This document shows, one piece after another, positions 5,898 through 7,233 of a DNA stretch of 7,233 bases; the first letter of the stretch is position 1, and every line of letters begins with the position of its first letter. This stretch comes from Holosporales bacterium (GTDB taxonomy: Bacteria > Pseudomonadota > Alphaproteobacteria > BNTO01): NCBI GenBank assembly GCA_031273545.1, contig JAISRQ010000120.1, forward strand, positions 1 through 7,233, read 5' to 3'. Below the pieces are notes generated by a model. That model saw nothing but the letters and a program-made list of their open reading frames with translations, was not told where the DNA came from and ran no database searches. The position numbers and the translations under genes were made by a program.

Positions 5898-6650
5898 TTA
5901 TTTTTCATCATAAAAAATGTTTTCGCACAGACGATCGAATGTTTTTTGATTGAAACAAGATGGAGGCGGAAGAAGCGCGTTTACGCCCTCTAATACGGAA
6001 ATCGCACAGTTGCACTTTACTGCCCTTAAGTCGAATTTTCCTTTTCCGCGTAGCTCTACATGCCTTGCAAAAATCCAAGGCGATTTATTATTCTTTTTCT
6101 CAAAGACCACATCTCCGTTTTCCCCATGAATATTTATTACAAGACGATAAGCCTTGATTATTGTGCCTTGAATCAAAGCACTGTTCAAATCAAGAGTAAA
6201 CGTGTTGCCTACATCAAAAAAAGACCTAACTTCGTTATTGTATAACAACTTACTTTCAAATCTATTGGCGAATAATAAAATATTATTCCCCACGACACAA
6301 CGGCTACCTTCGTCAAGAAATATTCCCTCCCTAAGAATCATGTCGTATTTAATATTGAACAAGGTTGCAGAACTATTGAATGAAACGAGATTCGGATCGT
6401 TGTCCACATTTGAGTGAAAGTACTCACACGTCATTTTTGACGCTATTAAGGTTGTTGAGCTCTTTGAGGATTCATCTCCATCAACTGTTCCGTATTCAAA
6501 TTCTAAAACTCTCATCCCATATTGATTAATGAACTCTTTACTTAAACGATACGAGTACGCATCACTCGAACAATACGAGGCACTACTCGAATGACAAACA
6601 TGTGTCAAGCAGTTGCATATAATGGCAACGATCCCACCAAACTTCTTCAT
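5898..6650 (-). CDS. Exported hypothetical protein, beta-rich (250 aa)
   Basis: I do not recognise this protein. The ATG at 6650 is chosen because GAAAGG lies 6 nt upstream and the product then begins with a proper signal peptide: MKKFGGIVAIICNCLTHVCHSSSA, cleavage near SSA/SYC. An adjacent ATG at 6653 gives one extra residue, and the frame stays open upstream to an ATG at 6719 that would spoil the signal peptide. The mature part has short alternating hydrophobic strands (LFNIKYDMIL, NILLFANRF, FTLDLNSALIQGTIIKAYRLVINIHG, WIFARHVELRGKGKFDLRAV), a pattern of a beta-rich, perhaps beta-helix-like fold. Cysteines occur at SYC, MTCEY, SRC, KCNC, PSC and RLC. It is the first gene of the minus-strand series and is divergent from the GST gene. 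An extracytoplasmic location is inferred; function is unknown. Confidence 0.7.
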   Translation of the reverse strand: MKKFGGIVAIICNCLTHVCHSSSASYCSSDAYSYRLSKEFINQYGMRVLEFEYGTVDGDESSKSSTTLIASKMTCEYFHSNVDNDPNLVSFNSSATLFNIKYDMILREGIFLDEGSRCVVGNNILLFANRFESKLLYNNEVRSFFDVGNTFTLDLNSALIQGTIIKAYRLVINIHGENGDVVFEKKNNKSPWIFARHVELRGKGKFDLRAVKCNCAISVLEGVNALLPPPSCFNQKTFDRLCENIFYDEK

Positions 6651-6735
6651 CATGAACCTTTCATAAACAAAAAAAATACAGTTCAGTTTATGACAGAGGT
6701 GAGTGTGAATCAAGATCAAATAAATTCGAATGACA

Positions 6736-6780
6736 ATAACGTTATCGTGTACGCACTAAATCACTTCGCAACATTGTTGC
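6736..6780. promoter_or_regulatory. Divergent control region between the 250-aa gene and the GST gene
   Basis: A 10-bp palindrome ATAACGTTAT lies at 6736-6745 and a 13-bp one, GCAACATTGTTGC, at 6768-6780. On the minus strand TTGCGA (6766-6771) precedes GATAAC (6741-6746) by 19 bp. This is a possible promoter for the 250-aa gene using the same -35 hexamer as paralogs A and B, but the spacing is long. An operator role for the palindromes is a guess. No strong promoter for the GST gene stands out. Confidence 0.3.
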
Positions 6781-6835
6781 ATTTTTTGTGCTAAACAGTG
6801 AAAATGCACATGTGAGCCGCGAATAAATTTTTGTC

Positions 6836-7233
6836 ATGAGAAAGTTATATTATTATCCATTATGTGCATTTTCTAGGACGGCGCTTCTTTCGCTTTCGGA
6901 GAAAAAATTGGACTTTTCGATAGAAATCACACGTTTTTGGGACAAAAACAGTCCCCTTCTTGAGTTAAATTCGTTTGGACGCCTTCCTGTTTTGGTCGAC
7001 CTTAACGGCTCAATTATCTCAGGGGTGTACGCAATAATTGAGTACTTGGAAGACGCGTACGACAACACAAAATTATTAGGACAAGATTTAGCCGAACGGG
7101 CTGAGGCGAGGCGCATTTTCCAGTGGATGAACGAGGATTTTGCCTCAGAAATAACGACACAACTCGTTTTTGAGAAAGACATCAAACGATATTTTCCGCA
7201 GTCGTCCCCGTCCTCTTCTTTGATAAAGCAAAT
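6836..7233 (+). CDS. Glutathione S-transferase family protein, 5' part only
   Basis: The frame opens at ATG 6836, three codons after an in-frame TAA (6824-6826), and runs off the window after 132 codons; family members are usually 200-230 aa. Residues 2-75 form the thioredoxin-like GST N-terminal domain: MRKLYYYPLCAFSRTALLSL with C10-A-F-S13 at the active-site position, GRLPVLVD with the cis-Pro (P51), then SIISGVYAIIEYLED. The usual Glu-Ser that binds the glutathione gamma-glutamyl group appears as Ser62-Gly63. The helical C-terminal domain begins at LLGQDLAERAEARRIFQWM and continues through FASEITTQLVFEKDIKRYF. That layout resembles an alphaproteobacterial GST subfamily as I remember it. 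These are cytosolic proteins that bind or conjugate glutathione; the substrate is unknown. No ribosome binding site is visible, and the gene is divergent from the exported cluster. Confidence 0.85.
   Translation, partial: MRKLYYYPLCAFSRTALLSLSEKKLDFSIEITRFWDKNSPLLELNSFGRLPVLVDLNGSIISGVYAIIEYLEDAYDNTKLLGQDLAERAEARRIFQWMNEDFASEITTQLVFEKDIKRYFPQSSPSSSLIKQ

Noticed and set aside
5768..5953. Plus-strand ORF of 61 aa over the spacer
   Set aside because: It crosses the 48-bp dyad and the 3' end of the 250-aa gene, with no ribosome binding site; dyad symmetry explains the sequence better.
6768..6791. Terminator at GCAACATTGTTGC followed by TTTTTT
   Set aside because: No gene on the plus strand ends here, and the near-loopless palindrome would form only a 4-bp stem; an operator-like palindrome fits better.
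5960..6794. Several plus-strand ORFs of 61-71 aa
   Set aside because: Most overlap each other and are antisense to the 250-aa exported protein or its control region; none has a start signal.
6853..7185. Minus-strand ORF of 110 aa
   Set aside because: It is antisense to the plus-strand GST frame, whose motifs are clear; the minus product has no recognisable feature and no start signal.

Overview
This window looks like part of the chromosome of a small-genome alphaproteobacterium, probably an obligate intracellular member of the Rickettsiales. The evidence is moderate-to-low GC (about 40% by eye), long spacers, a cluster of recognisable-by-nothing exported proteins, and one alphaproteobacterial-type glutathione S-transferase (GST). 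An Anaplasmataceae/Neorickettsia-like source is a guess, not shown by the sequence.

Layout: everything from 153 to 6650 is on the minus strand, so it reads right to left. The order is a 250-aa exported protein (5898-6650), a 413-aa exported or anchored protein (4338-5579), and then three paralogous members of one signal-peptide family, here called C (3325-4020), B (2574-3044) and A (153-888). A fourth unrelated exported protein (1372-2283) sits between B and A. A is a pseudogene split by a 175-bp MITE-like element with 19-bp perfect terminal inverted repeats and a 12-bp target duplication. B has an altered 3' end: the family-like C-terminal region lies in another frame and runs on to 2446. 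At the right edge a GST gene starts on the plus strand at 6836 and leaves the window.

Control: A, B and C share a promoter of the same geometry (TTGCGA, 17 bp, TATAAT in A; variants in B and C). They also share a 5' leader with a hairpin just upstream of the ribosome binding site. A and B carry a second leader hairpin whose stem shows a compensatory base change. Independently, a 29-bp intergenic motif recurs in both orientations at 54-82, 126-154, 4192-4220, 5620-5648 and 5692-5741, where two copies form a 50-bp dyad. A looser 48-bp dyad lies at 5784-5831. No regulator can be named.

Best interpretation: a fast-evolving locus of secreted or surface proteins (candidate antigens or host-interaction factors). 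It shows duplication, internal repeat-number change, transposon disruption and 3'-end remodelling, and appears to share regulatory signals. No enzymatic pathway links these genes, and no CRISPR, rRNA or tRNA was seen.
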